Source of the DNA: Chitinophagaceae bacterium
Lineage (GTDB): Bacteria > Bacteroidota > Bacteroidia > Chitinophagales > Chitinophagaceae
Reading direction: 5' to 3'
Assembly (NCBI GenBank): GCA_019752295.1
Contig: JAIEMK010000036.1
Coordinates: forward strand, 1 to 64,000
DNA: 64,000 nt
Shown here: positions 16,682-25,629 of the stretch, one piece after another
How the letters are laid out: every line of letters starts with the position of its first letter
How positions within the stretch are numbered: position 1 is the stretch's first letter
The notes under the pieces: model-generated
Told to the model about the DNA's origin: nothing
The model's database searches: none
The model's input: the letters and a program-made list of their open reading frames with translations, nothing else
Position numbers and translations under genes: made by a program

Positions 16682-18217
16682 ATGCTTTTCAAAAAAATGA
16701 TTTGCAGTTGCCTTTTAATGGCCTGCATAGGAGTACAAACTACAGTTGCATTTGCACAAACAGATTCAAAAGATACCATACCCGTACCAAAAGAAGAGAA
16801 GTCTGTTACGCATCATTCAGTAACCATTGCAGGAAAAATAATCAATTACACTGCAACAGCCGGAGCATTAATACTTAGAAACGAATTGGACGAACCGATT
16901 GCTTTTTATGGTTATACTGCTTATACAAAAGACGGAGAGACAGATGCTACCAAACGTCCGATTTCATTTTCGTATAACGGAGGCCCTGGTTCATCTTCTA
17001 TGTGGTTGCATATGGGAGCAATGGGACCTAAAAGAGTTGTAGTGAATGATCCAAACGATAATGCCGCAGCGCCCTATAAAGTAGAAGACAATCAATTTTC
17101 AATTCTGGATGTAAGCGATATTGTAATGATTGATCCCGTTGGTACTGGCTTAAGTAAGGCGGTAGGAAAAGCAAAGAATAAAGATTTTTGGAGTGTGGAT
17201 GGAGATATTAAATCGGTAGGCGGATTTATAAAACAATATATCAATGAAAACGACAGATGGAATTCTCCCAAATACCTGATGGGCGAAAGCTATGGAACTA
17301 TGCGCAGTGCCGGCGTAGCCAACTATCTTCAGTCGTCGATGGGGATCGTAGTAAACGGGATTGTACTGATTTCTTCTGTATTGGATCTGCGTACTCTATT
17401 ATTTCTTGAGGGCGATGACATTTCATACTCAATGTATTTGCCTACTTATGCTGCTACCGCATGGTATCATAACAAAGTGTTAAACAAGCCAGCAGATCTA
17501 TCTGTTTTTTTACAAGACTGCCGGAATTTTGCATCGGGAGAATATGCTACTGCATTAATGAAAGGAATCAATATCAGCGATGCAGAAAAAGAAATAGTTG
17601 CCGGAAAACTATCGGCATTTACCGGGCTCAGTAAAGCCTATCTTCTTAAAGCAAATCTGCGCGTAACAGAACCTCAATTTACACAGGAGTTGCTGCGTGA
17701 TGAGCACTTAACTGTGGGCCGTTTAGATTCGCGATACAAAGGAATTAATCAGGATCCTCTCAGCGAGTTTTCTGATTTTGATCCGCAGAGCAGTGCTATC
17801 AGTCCTGCTTATATTGCTGCATTTACAAATTATTATTACACAGAACTTAAGGTAGATAAGAAGCTCACTTACAAAATTTCTGCCCGCAGTGTTCCCGGAT
17901 TTAAATGGGATTGGAAACATAACGATAATGGATTTGGCGAAGTAGCCACACCAAATACAGCGGTAGATCTTGCTTCGGCCATGAGCAAAAATCCGGGGCT
18001 AAAAGTTCTGGTACAAAACGGTTACTACGATTTAGCCACCCCATTCTTCGGATCGGAATATACGGCTGATCATATGGGATTGGAGAAAAAAATTCGCGCT
18101 AATATCGAAATGAAGTATTACGATGCTGGGCATATGATGTACATCAATCCCGTAAGTGGTGCAGCATTTAAAAAAGATATTGCCGCTTTTATAAAATCGA
18201 CTCTAACAACTAAATAA
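16682..18217 (+). CDS. Secreted serine carboxypeptidase-like peptidase (family S10)
   Basis: A 511-residue protein with signal peptide (up to TVAFAQ). S10 motifs are complete: oxyanion segment NGGPGSSS (99-106), nucleophile elbow GESYG with Ser203, Asp450 in NGYYDLATPF and His484 in AGHMMYI. S10 enzymes remove C-terminal amino acids from peptides; bacterial members are usually periplasmic. The gene may be cotranscribed with the unknown gene 10 bp downstream. Confidence 0.93.
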   Translation: MLFKKMICSCLLMACIGVQTTVAFAQTDSKDTIPVPKEEKSVTHHSVTIAGKIINYTATAGALILRNELDEPIAFYGYTAYTKDGETDATKRPISFSYNGGPGSSSMWLHMGAMGPKRVVVNDPNDNAAAPYKVEDNQFSILDVSDIVMIDPVGTGLSKAVGKAKNKDFWSVDGDIKSVGGFIKQYINENDRWNSPKYLMGESYGTMRSAGVANYLQSSMGIVVNGIVLISSVLDLRTLLFLEGDDISYSMYLPTYAATAWYHNKVLNKPADLSVFLQDCRNFASGEYATALMKGINISDAEKEIVAGKLSAFTGLSKAYLLKANLRVTEPQFTQELLRDEHLTVGRLDSRYKGINQDPLSEFSDFDPQSSAISPAYIAAFTNYYYTELKVDKKLTYKISARSVPGFKWDWKHNDNGFGEVATPNTAVDLASAMSKNPGLKVLVQNGYYDLATPFFGSEYTADHMGLEKKIRANIEMKYYDAGHMMYINPVSGAAFKKDIAAFIKSTLTTK

Positions 18218-18227
18218 AAAGTATCAA

Positions 18228-18878
18228 ATGAAAATCTGCCTTTTTTTAACCGGCTTTATGTTATTAAGCCTCATTGGTTTTACTCAGTCAGTGTATGATA
18301 ATGTGAATTTCAAACTACTGTTATTTGAAAAGTTTAAACCCGGTAAAGTATATCTGAAAAACGAGAAGATTGTTAGCATAGATTTAAACTATAATGCCGA
18401 GAAGCATCAAATCGTATTTGTTGAGGATAAACAATATAAAGAATTAACTGGTCTGGAAACTATCGACTCCATAGTGATCGATCATATTAGTTTTGTGCCT
18501 TTACAAGAAAAGATATTTGCCACCAGCACTTACAAGGGGCTTTATATTTTATATGATTACGATGTAATGCCCACCACCACTACAACCGACCATACTGGGT
18601 CGCACAAAGAGGATGCGTCTAAAGTCAATACTTCCATTACGAGCGCAAGTGAACTATCGGTTTATAAAAAAAGCAGCAATATCAATATTATCAAAAAGTA
18701 TTGGGTTAAGACCAATAATGAGTTTGTTGAAGTGAGGCAATTAAAACAGCTTGCCAAAGCATATCAGGTTGATAAAACTGTTCTTACCAAATATATTATC
18801 CAGCACCATCTTAATTTAGATGAAGAGCAAGATGTGATTGTATTGCTTAATTATTTGACTAAGACTCACAAAAAATAG
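18228..18878 (+). CDS. Secreted protein of unknown function
   Basis: A 216-residue protein starting with a signal peptide (FLTGFMLLSLIGFTQS). The first half is beta-rich (GKVYLKNEKIVSIDLNYN), followed by a Thr/Ser linker (PTTTTTDHTGSHK) and a helical C-terminal part. It starts 10 bp after the S10 peptidase gene and is likely in the same transcript. I do not recognise a family. Confidence 0.75.
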   Translation: MKICLFLTGFMLLSLIGFTQSVYDNVNFKLLLFEKFKPGKVYLKNEKIVSIDLNYNAEKHQIVFVEDKQYKELTGLETIDSIVIDHISFVPLQEKIFATSTYKGLYILYDYDVMPTTTTTDHTGSHKEDASKVNTSITSASELSVYKKSSNINIIKKYWVKTNNEFVEVRQLKQLAKAYQVDKTVLTKYIIQHHLNLDEEQDVIVLLNYLTKTHKK

Positions 18879-18916
18879 AATTTATTTGAACGAATTTGTC
18901 CATAAATTCATACACA

Positions 18917-19699
18917 TTACTTAAAGAATTTTTCAATAAATAAATTGATCACTTCAACCAGAATCAAAATAATAATTACCCACTCCAATACAACACTATT
19001 GCGATACTGTAGCATGTCTTTAAAGAGCTCAAAGTTTTCTTTCACAATTTCGAGTCCTTCCTGAATGGTGCGAAATCTCGACTGAAGATCAAATGTTTTT
19101 TTAAGACCGATATCCAATTTGTTTAGGCTTTCGTCATCCCAAGTTGATTCGGGAGAGTCGAAAATATATAAGTTTCCGGCAATTTTATTTTTGAGATTTA
19201 GTGTACGACCGATATATTTTTTAAGTTCTTTACCTCCCAGTTCTATCCTCCCCTTTTTCTCCAACTCCTGTGTATGGTAATTGGTTTCTTCCAATAACAG
19301 ATTGGTTTGTTGATCAAAATAATCCAAAGCTACGCTCTGCGATGCGTTCAACATGATCAACCTGATTACCTCACTACTTGATGTAGGTATTTCGATCTTA
19401 TTATAACCATATACAACTGTGGGTGCGTCTGTTTCAATATCAAATTCATCGCTCAAATGAATGCTGAAATAGTTTTTACTATAAGTGCTGATTAATTTTA
19501 AAAGGGTCGACATCTCTGCTTCGTTATAACCCAGAAAGCAAACTATTCCATATTTAAACACATAGAGGTATTTGTGCGACTCGATATGATAAAAAAGCTC
19601 CTCCTTATCTGCAAAATATACTTTGGCGGCAAAAGCAGCGCTAAACTGTTTAAGATCGATACTATCGGCAATCTGAAAAGATTTAATTTTTAAGTTCAT
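18917..19699 (-). CDS. RMD1/DUF155-family protein with C-terminal membrane anchor
   Basis: A 260-residue protein with the DUF155 (RMD1/YagE) pattern: FKYGIVCFLGYNEAEM in the first third, a helical middle with DDESLNKLDIGLKKTFDLQ, and a C-terminal helix ending in one membrane segment (EWVIIILILVEVINLFI). Bacterial members are little studied; mitochondrial relatives affect translation or respiratory complex assembly. The ATG at 19699 is preferred to a TTG four codons upstream. Convergent with the unknown gene to the left. Confidence 0.85.
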   Translation of the reverse strand: MNLKIKSFQIADSIDLKQFSAAFAAKVYFADKEELFYHIESHKYLYVFKYGIVCFLGYNEAEMSTLLKLISTYSKNYFSIHLSDEFDIETDAPTVVYGYNKIEIPTSSSEVIRLIMLNASQSVALDYFDQQTNLLLEETNYHTQELEKKGRIELGGKELKKYIGRTLNLKNKIAGNLYIFDSPESTWDDESLNKLDIGLKKTFDLQSRFRTIQEGLEIVKENFELFKDMLQYRNSVVLEWVIIILILVEVINLFIEKFFK

Positions 19700-19800
19700 A
19701 CAGTTTTGCAAACAATTGATCCTTGTTCAAAGTTACAGTAAGAAAGTCTTTATTTGGGTTAACTTATTTCCAATTCAGGCCAGTTGTTTTATAGTTGTGT

Positions 19801-20622
19801 TTATCCAATTTGGAAACAGCGCATACTGATTGCCCCATATTCGTAGCCTTCGAAAATCTGATGAATGGGTTCGTTTTTATCGGCCATTCCCAAAACATAT
19901 AACATGGGTAAATAGTGGTCGTTTGTTGGGATCGAAAATCTAGCGGCTGTACCCAGATTTTGATAGTTTACTAAATCTGTAAAATTTCCTTCCTCTAATT
20001 TGTGTTTCACCAGCGAATCAAATTCCAAATTCCATTCGAATGGTTTCGCATTTTTATTAACCCAATCAACCAGTCGAAGGTTATGAACAATATTACCACT
20101 TGCAATAATCAGCACACCCCTTTCTCTTAATTTTTTTAATTCCTTTCCTAATTCAAAATGAAAAGAAGGCCCTTTGGTATAGTCCATACTCATTTCCAAT
20201 ACAGGCGTATCGGCATTGGGGAAAATATGTTTCAATACCGTCCATGCGCCATGATCCAGGCCCATTTGCTGATCTTCCTGAACAGAAACATTTTTAACTG
20301 TTTGCACAATTTCTCTTGCAAGTTTCGGATCGCCTTTGGGTTCGTATTTAACTTGAAAAAGCCTGTCGTCGAATCTGCCAAAATCGTAGATAGTGTGTGG
20401 AGCAGGATTTGTGCTAACAAAAGTTCCTACTGTTTCCCAGTGCGCCGAAATCACCAGAATGGCATTGGGCTTTTCGATATCCTGCCCTAATTGTTTCAGG
20501 CGTCTTGTAAAATCATTATCCAAAATGGCATTCATCGGATGCCCATGCCCTATAAATAATAAGGGCATTTTTTTAGTGGCAGAAAACCCATCGGTAATAT
20601 TCTTTAGCTGATTCAAATCCAT
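19801..20622 (-). CDS. LigB-type aromatic ring-opening dioxygenase, YgiD-like
   Basis: A 273-residue protein of the class III extradiol dioxygenase superfamily. MPLLFIGHGHPMNAI supplies metal-binding His residues, followed by SAHWET, the DHGAWTVLKH segment with the catalytic His, and ASGNIVHNL. This is the 4,5-DOPA-extradiol-dioxygenase-like branch (E. coli YgiD). YgiD cleaves L-DOPA in vitro, but the natural substrate is unknown. Single gene, no catabolic neighbours. Confidence 0.9.
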   Translation of the reverse strand: MDLNQLKNITDGFSATKKMPLLFIGHGHPMNAILDNDFTRRLKQLGQDIEKPNAILVISAHWETVGTFVSTNPAPHTIYDFGRFDDRLFQVKYEPKGDPKLAREIVQTVKNVSVQEDQQMGLDHGAWTVLKHIFPNADTPVLEMSMDYTKGPSFHFELGKELKKLRERGVLIIASGNIVHNLRLVDWVNKNAKPFEWNLEFDSLVKHKLEEGNFTDLVNYQNLGTAARFSIPTNDHYLPMLYVLGMADKNEPIHQIFEGYEYGAISMRCFQIG

Positions 20623-20843
20623 TTGGTTAGAGTGTTTAGCCAGATACTATGATTTTAGGATATTTCGCTTCACAAGTAAAATTACGGTATTATTAATGAC
20701 AGATTTCCGAAACAATCGGGCTTCTAAATTGCCTTATTCGAATTTGAGAAATACCCTCTTTACGGTATGGCGGCAAACGTTTTTAAATATATTTTTATGA
20801 AACCTTGAATTCTAACCCCAGCCAATCAATTTAAAAATATTTT

Positions 20844-21311
20844 ATGCAAAAGCAATTCGGTTTATCCATCTTAGTCTTTGTTGTCATCGTTTTTGTTGGA
20901 CAATTTGCACAGGCGCAAACATTGAAAAAGCAAAAAGTAAAAATCATAAATGATAATATGGCCATTTCAATTTATGATGAATACTGGAAGTGCAACAAAC
21001 CGCAACTTTTAAAATTGCTGCCGGCAAATCAGGTGGAAACAATTATTAAAAACTGTGAGGCAAAATACTGGCCCGCATGTTTTCAGGAATCAACAGAACA
21101 AATGTTGGATTCTGCAAAAGGGGCTGCATTTTCGAAAAAAATTCTTGGTTTAACAGCCTACTCAATAGCGGAATTTAAAAACTGTTTGGGCGGCGTGTCT
21201 ACATTGGTTTTGCTGATTCCGGCAAACGAAAACAAACAATATAATTGCCCTGATTTTAAGAAAGACATTTATTTTCTAATTCCGAAAGTGAATGTGAAAA
21301 TACTGAAATAG
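20844..21311 (+). CDS. Secreted protein of unknown function
   Basis: A 155-residue protein with a signal peptide ending QFAQAQT. The mature part has several cysteines (WKC, NCEAKYWPAC, NCLGG, NCPD) that could form disulfides outside the cytoplasm. I do not recognise a family. The 221 bp upstream, divergent from the dioxygenase gene, should hold both promoters. Confidence 0.7.
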   Translation: MQKQFGLSILVFVVIVFVGQFAQAQTLKKQKVKIINDNMAISIYDEYWKCNKPQLLKLLPANQVETIIKNCEAKYWPACFQESTEQMLDSAKGAAFSKKILGLTAYSIAEFKNCLGGVSTLVLLIPANENKQYNCPDFKKDIYFLIPKVNVKILK

Positions 21312-21317
21312 CAGGTT

Positions 21318-21839
21318 TTAGTTCAGATACCTTTCCCGAATAATATTCAAATGATGTTGGTGATGACCATACAAATGGTTTACCAGTAATCTGGCAGTCA
21401 AGGGATAATTATTAGCAGTACCCGATCTGTTTAGTGCAGCATCATCCAAAGAATCGATAAACAGTAAACTGGCACTGCGGTATGCTTTTAATTCGTTCAG
21501 AATTTGAACAATACTTCTTTCATCGGCCCTGGCTGTTTCAACAAAAAGGTTTTCATCAAAACCAGGAAGGTTGGTATCGTCGGCGCGTGCTATTCTCATG
21601 GCGCGATAAATAATTACTCTTTCACAATCGGCAAGGTGCAGTACAATATCCTTAAGCGACCACTTGCCGGGTGCATAACGAAATAACAATTGAGCCTCAC
21701 TCAAACTCAGTATTAATTTTTCGGTCTCTTCCATTATATTGGAAAGCCCCTCTAACAATTTCCCTTCGTTAGGTACAAGGTCGAGATAGGGTCGATAAAA
21801 TTCAGGAAATCCTTTTTCGGGTTTTTGAATGATTTGCAT
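21318..21839 (-). CDS. DinB-family protein (cytoplasmic)
   Basis: A 173-residue protein without signal peptide. It shows the DinB_2/YfiT layout: YAPGKWSLKDIVLHLADCE with His68 and the late H-x3-H pair (His159, His163) in YGHHQHHLNIIRERY. PGKWS-x-K is the signature of this branch. Members are putative metal-dependent, thiol-linked transferases with unknown substrates. Convergent with the secreted gene (6 bp apart) and divergent from the D-aminoacylase operon. Confidence 0.9.
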   Translation of the reverse strand: MQIIQKPEKGFPEFYRPYLDLVPNEGKLLEGLSNIMEETEKLILSLSEAQLLFRYAPGKWSLKDIVLHLADCERVIIYRAMRIARADDTNLPGFDENLFVETARADERSIVQILNELKAYRSASLLFIDSLDDAALNRSGTANNYPLTARLLVNHLYGHHQHHLNIIRERYLN

Positions 21840-21932
21840 GTTGATGAATTTGGTTATATTGAACTAAGTTTTATTGCGGACTAACGATTATTGAATCACC
21901 AGTAAAATCTAAATTTCGTAATTAAAATTCTT

Positions 21933-23444
21933 ATGCGCAAAATTATCCTGTTTGTTTTATTAGGAATCATTTCAGTTTCTGTTAGGTCGCAAGCAGTTGG
22001 TACTACCCTCATCACCAACATATTGTTGATTGATGGAACAGCCATTCCTGCAAGAAAAGCTGCTGTTAGGTTTTCGGGAAATAAGATCCTTGCTGTAGGA
22101 GAACTTACTGCAGGAAAATCTGAAACTGTGATTGATGGAAACGGATGGGTTTTAGCACCGGGGTTTATTGATAGTCATAGCCATGTAGGCAACTCACTTG
22201 CTAATGAGCCCGAAGCAATTGCCGATTTGAATCAGGGTGTTACTACTATTGTCAGTGGTCAGGACGGCTACGGTAGTTATATCGACAGTATTAAAGCAGG
22301 TATTGCCCGCCAACCAATTGCAATCAATATTGCTACATACACCGGGCACACAGGTCTCAGAGAAATGGTGTTGGGCAAAGACCATTTAAACCGTGCTGCT
22401 ACAGAAAAAGAAATTGCCGCTATGCAGGATATCTTATCGGCAGAATTAAAAAAAGGGTCACTCGGTTTGTCTACGGGATTAGAATATGAAGGCGCTTATT
22501 TTTCAAGTTATCAAGAAGTGTTGCAATTAGCAAAAACCGCAGCACTAGAAAAAGCTCGTTATATCAGTCATATCCGAAGCGAGGATATTGCCTTGTCGCA
22601 GGCACTATCGGAAATTATTAAAATTGGGGAAGAAGCAAAATTGCCGGTTCAGATTTCACATATCAAATTGGCGTTAAAAGATAATTGGGGCTGGTCGCCC
22701 AAGATACTTGCAATGCTACAAACTGCCCGATCAAACGGTGTTGACATTACTGCAGATTGTTATCCTTACGAGTTTTGGTATAGCACTTTAAAAGTATTAT
22801 TTCCAAAAACAGATTATACCAATTCGGCGAGTGCCCAATATGCCGTTGATCACACTTTCGATCCAACACAATCGGTATTGGTGCATTTTGCTGCCAACAC
22901 ATTTTATGCTGGAAAAACAATTTCTGAAATTGCAAAATTGCGTAACGAAAAGCCTGCGCAAACCCTGATGGGATTGATTGCTGAAGCAGATCTTTACGAA
23001 AAGCAACATCCCGATGCAACAGCCATTGAAGGCATTATGGCCAAGTCGATGACCGACGCTGATGTGATTAATTTTTTAAGTTGGGCAAACACAAATATCT
23101 GCTCCGACGGCTCTAATGGCGGCCACCCAAGGGGCTTTGGATCTTTTACACGTGTGTTAGGATATTATGTTCGTGAGAAGAAAATTATGAGTCTGGAACA
23201 AGCCATTCAAAAAATGACCAGTCTTTCTGCAGAACATGTGGGTATCAAAAACAGGGGGCTGATCGCACCTGGATATTTTGCAGATTTAGTATTATTAGAT
23301 CCGAAAACAGTAAAAGACAATGCCACCATAAAAAATTCAAAGGCTCTTTCAACGGGAATTGAAAAGGTTTGGGTAAATGGCATTTGTGTATATGAGAATA
23401 AACATTCAACAAAAAAATTTCCTGGTGTATTTATTTCTCGTTAA
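21933..23444 (+). CDS. Secreted D-aminoacylase-like amidohydrolase
   Basis: A 503-residue amidohydrolase with a signal peptide (up to VRSQA). The metal-binding motif APGFIDSHSHVG, ISHIK in the barrel, and SDGSNGGHPRGFGSFTRVL match N-acyl-D-amino-acid deacylases, which free D-amino acids from N-acyl forms. It is the first gene of a four-gene block (DUF1611, epimerase, permease), so its product probably feeds those enzymes after uptake. An export signal is common for Bacteroidota members. Dihydroorotase-like or other deacylase activity cannot be excluded. Confidence 0.88.
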   Translation: MRKIILFVLLGIISVSVRSQAVGTTLITNILLIDGTAIPARKAAVRFSGNKILAVGELTAGKSETVIDGNGWVLAPGFIDSHSHVGNSLANEPEAIADLNQGVTTIVSGQDGYGSYIDSIKAGIARQPIAINIATYTGHTGLREMVLGKDHLNRAATEKEIAAMQDILSAELKKGSLGLSTGLEYEGAYFSSYQEVLQLAKTAALEKARYISHIRSEDIALSQALSEIIKIGEEAKLPVQISHIKLALKDNWGWSPKILAMLQTARSNGVDITADCYPYEFWYSTLKVLFPKTDYTNSASAQYAVDHTFDPTQSVLVHFAANTFYAGKTISEIAKLRNEKPAQTLMGLIAEADLYEKQHPDATAIEGIMAKSMTDADVINFLSWANTNICSDGSNGGHPRGFGSFTRVLGYYVREKKIMSLEQAIQKMTSLSAEHVGIKNRGLIAPGYFADLVLLDPKTVKDNATIKNSKALSTGIEKVWVNGICVYENKHSTKKFPGVFISR

Positions 23445-23463
23445 CGATAAATTCAAATAATAA

Positions 23464-24537
23464 ATGGCTACAGAAAAAATAAAACCCGGTGCAATTGTAT
23501 TAACCAATGGATATTTATCGCAACCAGATGCAAAAACCGCACATGGATTGATTAGGGGAACTGATCGGTTTAATATATTGGCAGTAGTAGATGCAGAACA
23601 CGCCGGAAGGGATGCCGGTGTAATACTCGATGGAAAGCGCAGAGGCATTCCAGTACTGGCAACTGTTTCGGAAGCCATGGAACAATTTCAGAATATTGCT
23701 TATTGTATTATTGGAGTGGCTACAGTAGGTGGCGTTTTACCCGAAGACTTTTTACCTGTTATAGAACAATGCATCCGTCAAAAGATTTCGATTGTTAATG
23801 GGTTACACGAATTTTTAAACGACATGCCCCAAATAGTTGCTCTTGCAAATGAATATGGAGTAACGCTTACTGATGTTCGTAAACCAAAAGCAAGAAAGGA
23901 TCTGCATTTCTGGACAGGGAAAATTTTTCAACTAAAAACACCTGTAGTTGCAGTAATTGGAATGGATTGTGCAATGGGGAAAAGAACAACCTGCCGTATG
24001 ATTCGTGAGGCAGCGAATAAAGAGAATATCAAAGCAGAAATGATTTATACAGGGCAAACCGGTTGGTTACAGGGTGGCGAATATGGTTTTGTTTTTGATA
24101 CAACTATCAACGATTTTATTTCAGGTGAATTGGAGTACGCCATTTTGAGTTGTGCGGAAGAAAAAAAACCAGACCTGATTTTATTGGAAGGACAATCGGC
24201 ACTAAGAAACCCCAGCGGACCCTGTGGTTCCGAACTCTTGATCTCGGGTAATGCAAAGCATACCGTTTTGGTAGTTGCCCCTAAAAGAAAATATTATGAA
24301 GAGCTTCCTGAATGGGGGCCAATTCCATCTATCGAATCTGAAATTGCATTGATCAAGTTATTGGGTTCTACCGTAATTGCAATTGCGATCAATACAGAAC
24401 ACTGTACAATAGAAGAAGCCTTTCAGTTTCAGAAGGAATTGGAAATCGAATTCAATTTACCGGTATTATTACCACTGCAAGAAGGCGTAGAAAAAATCTT
24501 GCCGGCATTAAAAAATATTATTCAATCGAGCTTATGA
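23464..24537 (+). CDS. dgcN: DUF1611 protein, DgcN-like (possible D-glutamate N-acetyltransferase)
   Basis: A 357-residue cytoplasmic protein of the DUF1611 family: an N-terminal Rossmann-like part (to about 140) and a P-loop domain with GMDCAMGKRTT (166-176). DgcN proteins of this family have been reported to N-acetylate D-glutamate as step one of a D-glutamate catabolic route, with an enolase-superfamily racemase (DgcA) as partner. Here the partner gene follows with an ATGA overlap, the same pairing. The symbol is by family and context; the true acceptor may be another D-amino acid or dipeptide. Confidence 0.8.
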   Translation: MATEKIKPGAIVLTNGYLSQPDAKTAHGLIRGTDRFNILAVVDAEHAGRDAGVILDGKRRGIPVLATVSEAMEQFQNIAYCIIGVATVGGVLPEDFLPVIEQCIRQKISIVNGLHEFLNDMPQIVALANEYGVTLTDVRKPKARKDLHFWTGKIFQLKTPVVAVIGMDCAMGKRTTCRMIREAANKENIKAEMIYTGQTGWLQGGEYGFVFDTTINDFISGELEYAILSCAEEKKPDLILLEGQSALRNPSGPCGSELLISGNAKHTVLVVAPKRKYYEELPEWGPIPSIESEIALIKLLGSTVIAIAINTEHCTIEEAFQFQKELEIEFNLPVLLPLQEGVEKILPALKNIIQSSL

Positions 24538-25610
24538 AAATAAAATCAGTCAGATCCTGGTTAAGTCCATTGCCACTTACCCGATCATATACCATTGCGT
24601 ATAAAACCATTACAAATACAGAAATAGTTTTTCTGGAGATCATGCTAGAGAACGGCCTCACGGGTATTGGTGCTGCAAACCCTTTTGTTGATGTGGTAGG
24701 CGAAACTCCCCAACAAACACTGGCGCATCTTCAGTCGGGGTATCTGGATCAGATCATTGGAAAGGACATTCGTTTTTTTAATGAGTTGATTGATCAGGCC
24801 GCTTTACACTTTCCGAAACTACCTGGCACTATTGCTGCAATCGATATTGCATTGCACGATCTGTTCGGTAAATTCATGAATATGTCGGTACTGGATTTTT
24901 ATGGATCCAAGATCAAAGCACTTCCCACATCCATTACAATCGGTATCAAAGAAAGTCGTGAGATGCTTAAAGACGCTGAAGAGTTTTATAAATTGGGATT
25001 TAAAATATTAAAAATAAAAACGGGCATTGATGTGGATGCGGATATTGAAAGGGTGAGGGTGATCTCTGAAAAATTCGGAAACAATATGTTGATTAGGGTG
25101 GATGCCAATCAGGGTTATGAATTAGAGGATCTCAAAAAATTTCTCCGCGAAACCAGTTCGCTTTCACTTGAGTTGATTGAGCAGCCTGTTAAAACAGGTA
25201 AGGAATCGGTGCTCACGAATTTGCCCGCAGAAGAAAGGAAAATATTGGTTGCAGATGAATCTTTATTAGATGCCAGCTCTGCATGGAGGTTCTCCTTGTT
25301 GCCACAACCCTTTGGAGTATATAATATAAAGCTCATGAAATCGGGTGGTATCAAGGGTGCCAGAGAAATAGCCGTGATTGCAAAAAACGCAGGGATCGAT
25401 CTGTTCTGGGGATGCAACGATGAAAGCATTGTAAGTATCAGCGCTGCCTTGCACGCCGCTTATTCTTGCAGCAATACCAAATACCTTGATCTGGATGGCA
25501 GTTTTGATTTAGCGAAAGATTTGGTAGAAGGGGGGTTTGAACTAAATGACGGATACCTGTATCCGAGTGTATTAGCCGGATTAGGATTTACAAAAATGAT
25601 TACTGTTTAA
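24534..25610 (+). CDS. Enolase-superfamily epimerase (Ala-Glu dipeptide epimerase / DgcA-like)
   Basis: A 358-residue enzyme. The acid-base pair is in LKIKTG (Lys160/Lys162) and KLMKSGG (Lys266/Lys269); metal ligands are Asp190 (DANQG), Glu216 (IEQPV) and Asp241 (ADES). The late DLDG (Asp319-x-Asp321) is the motif that holds the alpha-amino group in L-Ala-D/L-Glu epimerases. That points to a dipeptide substrate such as a murein fragment; the DUF1611 neighbour points instead to N-acetyl-glutamate racemization as in DgcA. Both fit a D-glutamate salvage role. ATGA overlap with the previous gene. Confidence 0.88.
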   Translation: MKIKSVRSWLSPLPLTRSYTIAYKTITNTEIVFLEIMLENGLTGIGAANPFVDVVGETPQQTLAHLQSGYLDQIIGKDIRFFNELIDQAALHFPKLPGTIAAIDIALHDLFGKFMNMSVLDFYGSKIKALPTSITIGIKESREMLKDAEEFYKLGFKILKIKTGIDVDADIERVRVISEKFGNNMLIRVDANQGYELEDLKKFLRETSSLSLELIEQPVKTGKESVLTNLPAEERKILVADESLLDASSAWRFSLLPQPFGVYNIKLMKSGGIKGAREIAVIAKNAGIDLFWGCNDESIVSISAALHAAYSCSNTKYLDLDGSFDLAKDLVEGGFELNDGYLYPSVLAGLGFTKMITV

Positions 25611-25629
25611 AAAATTAAAACAAAGAAAT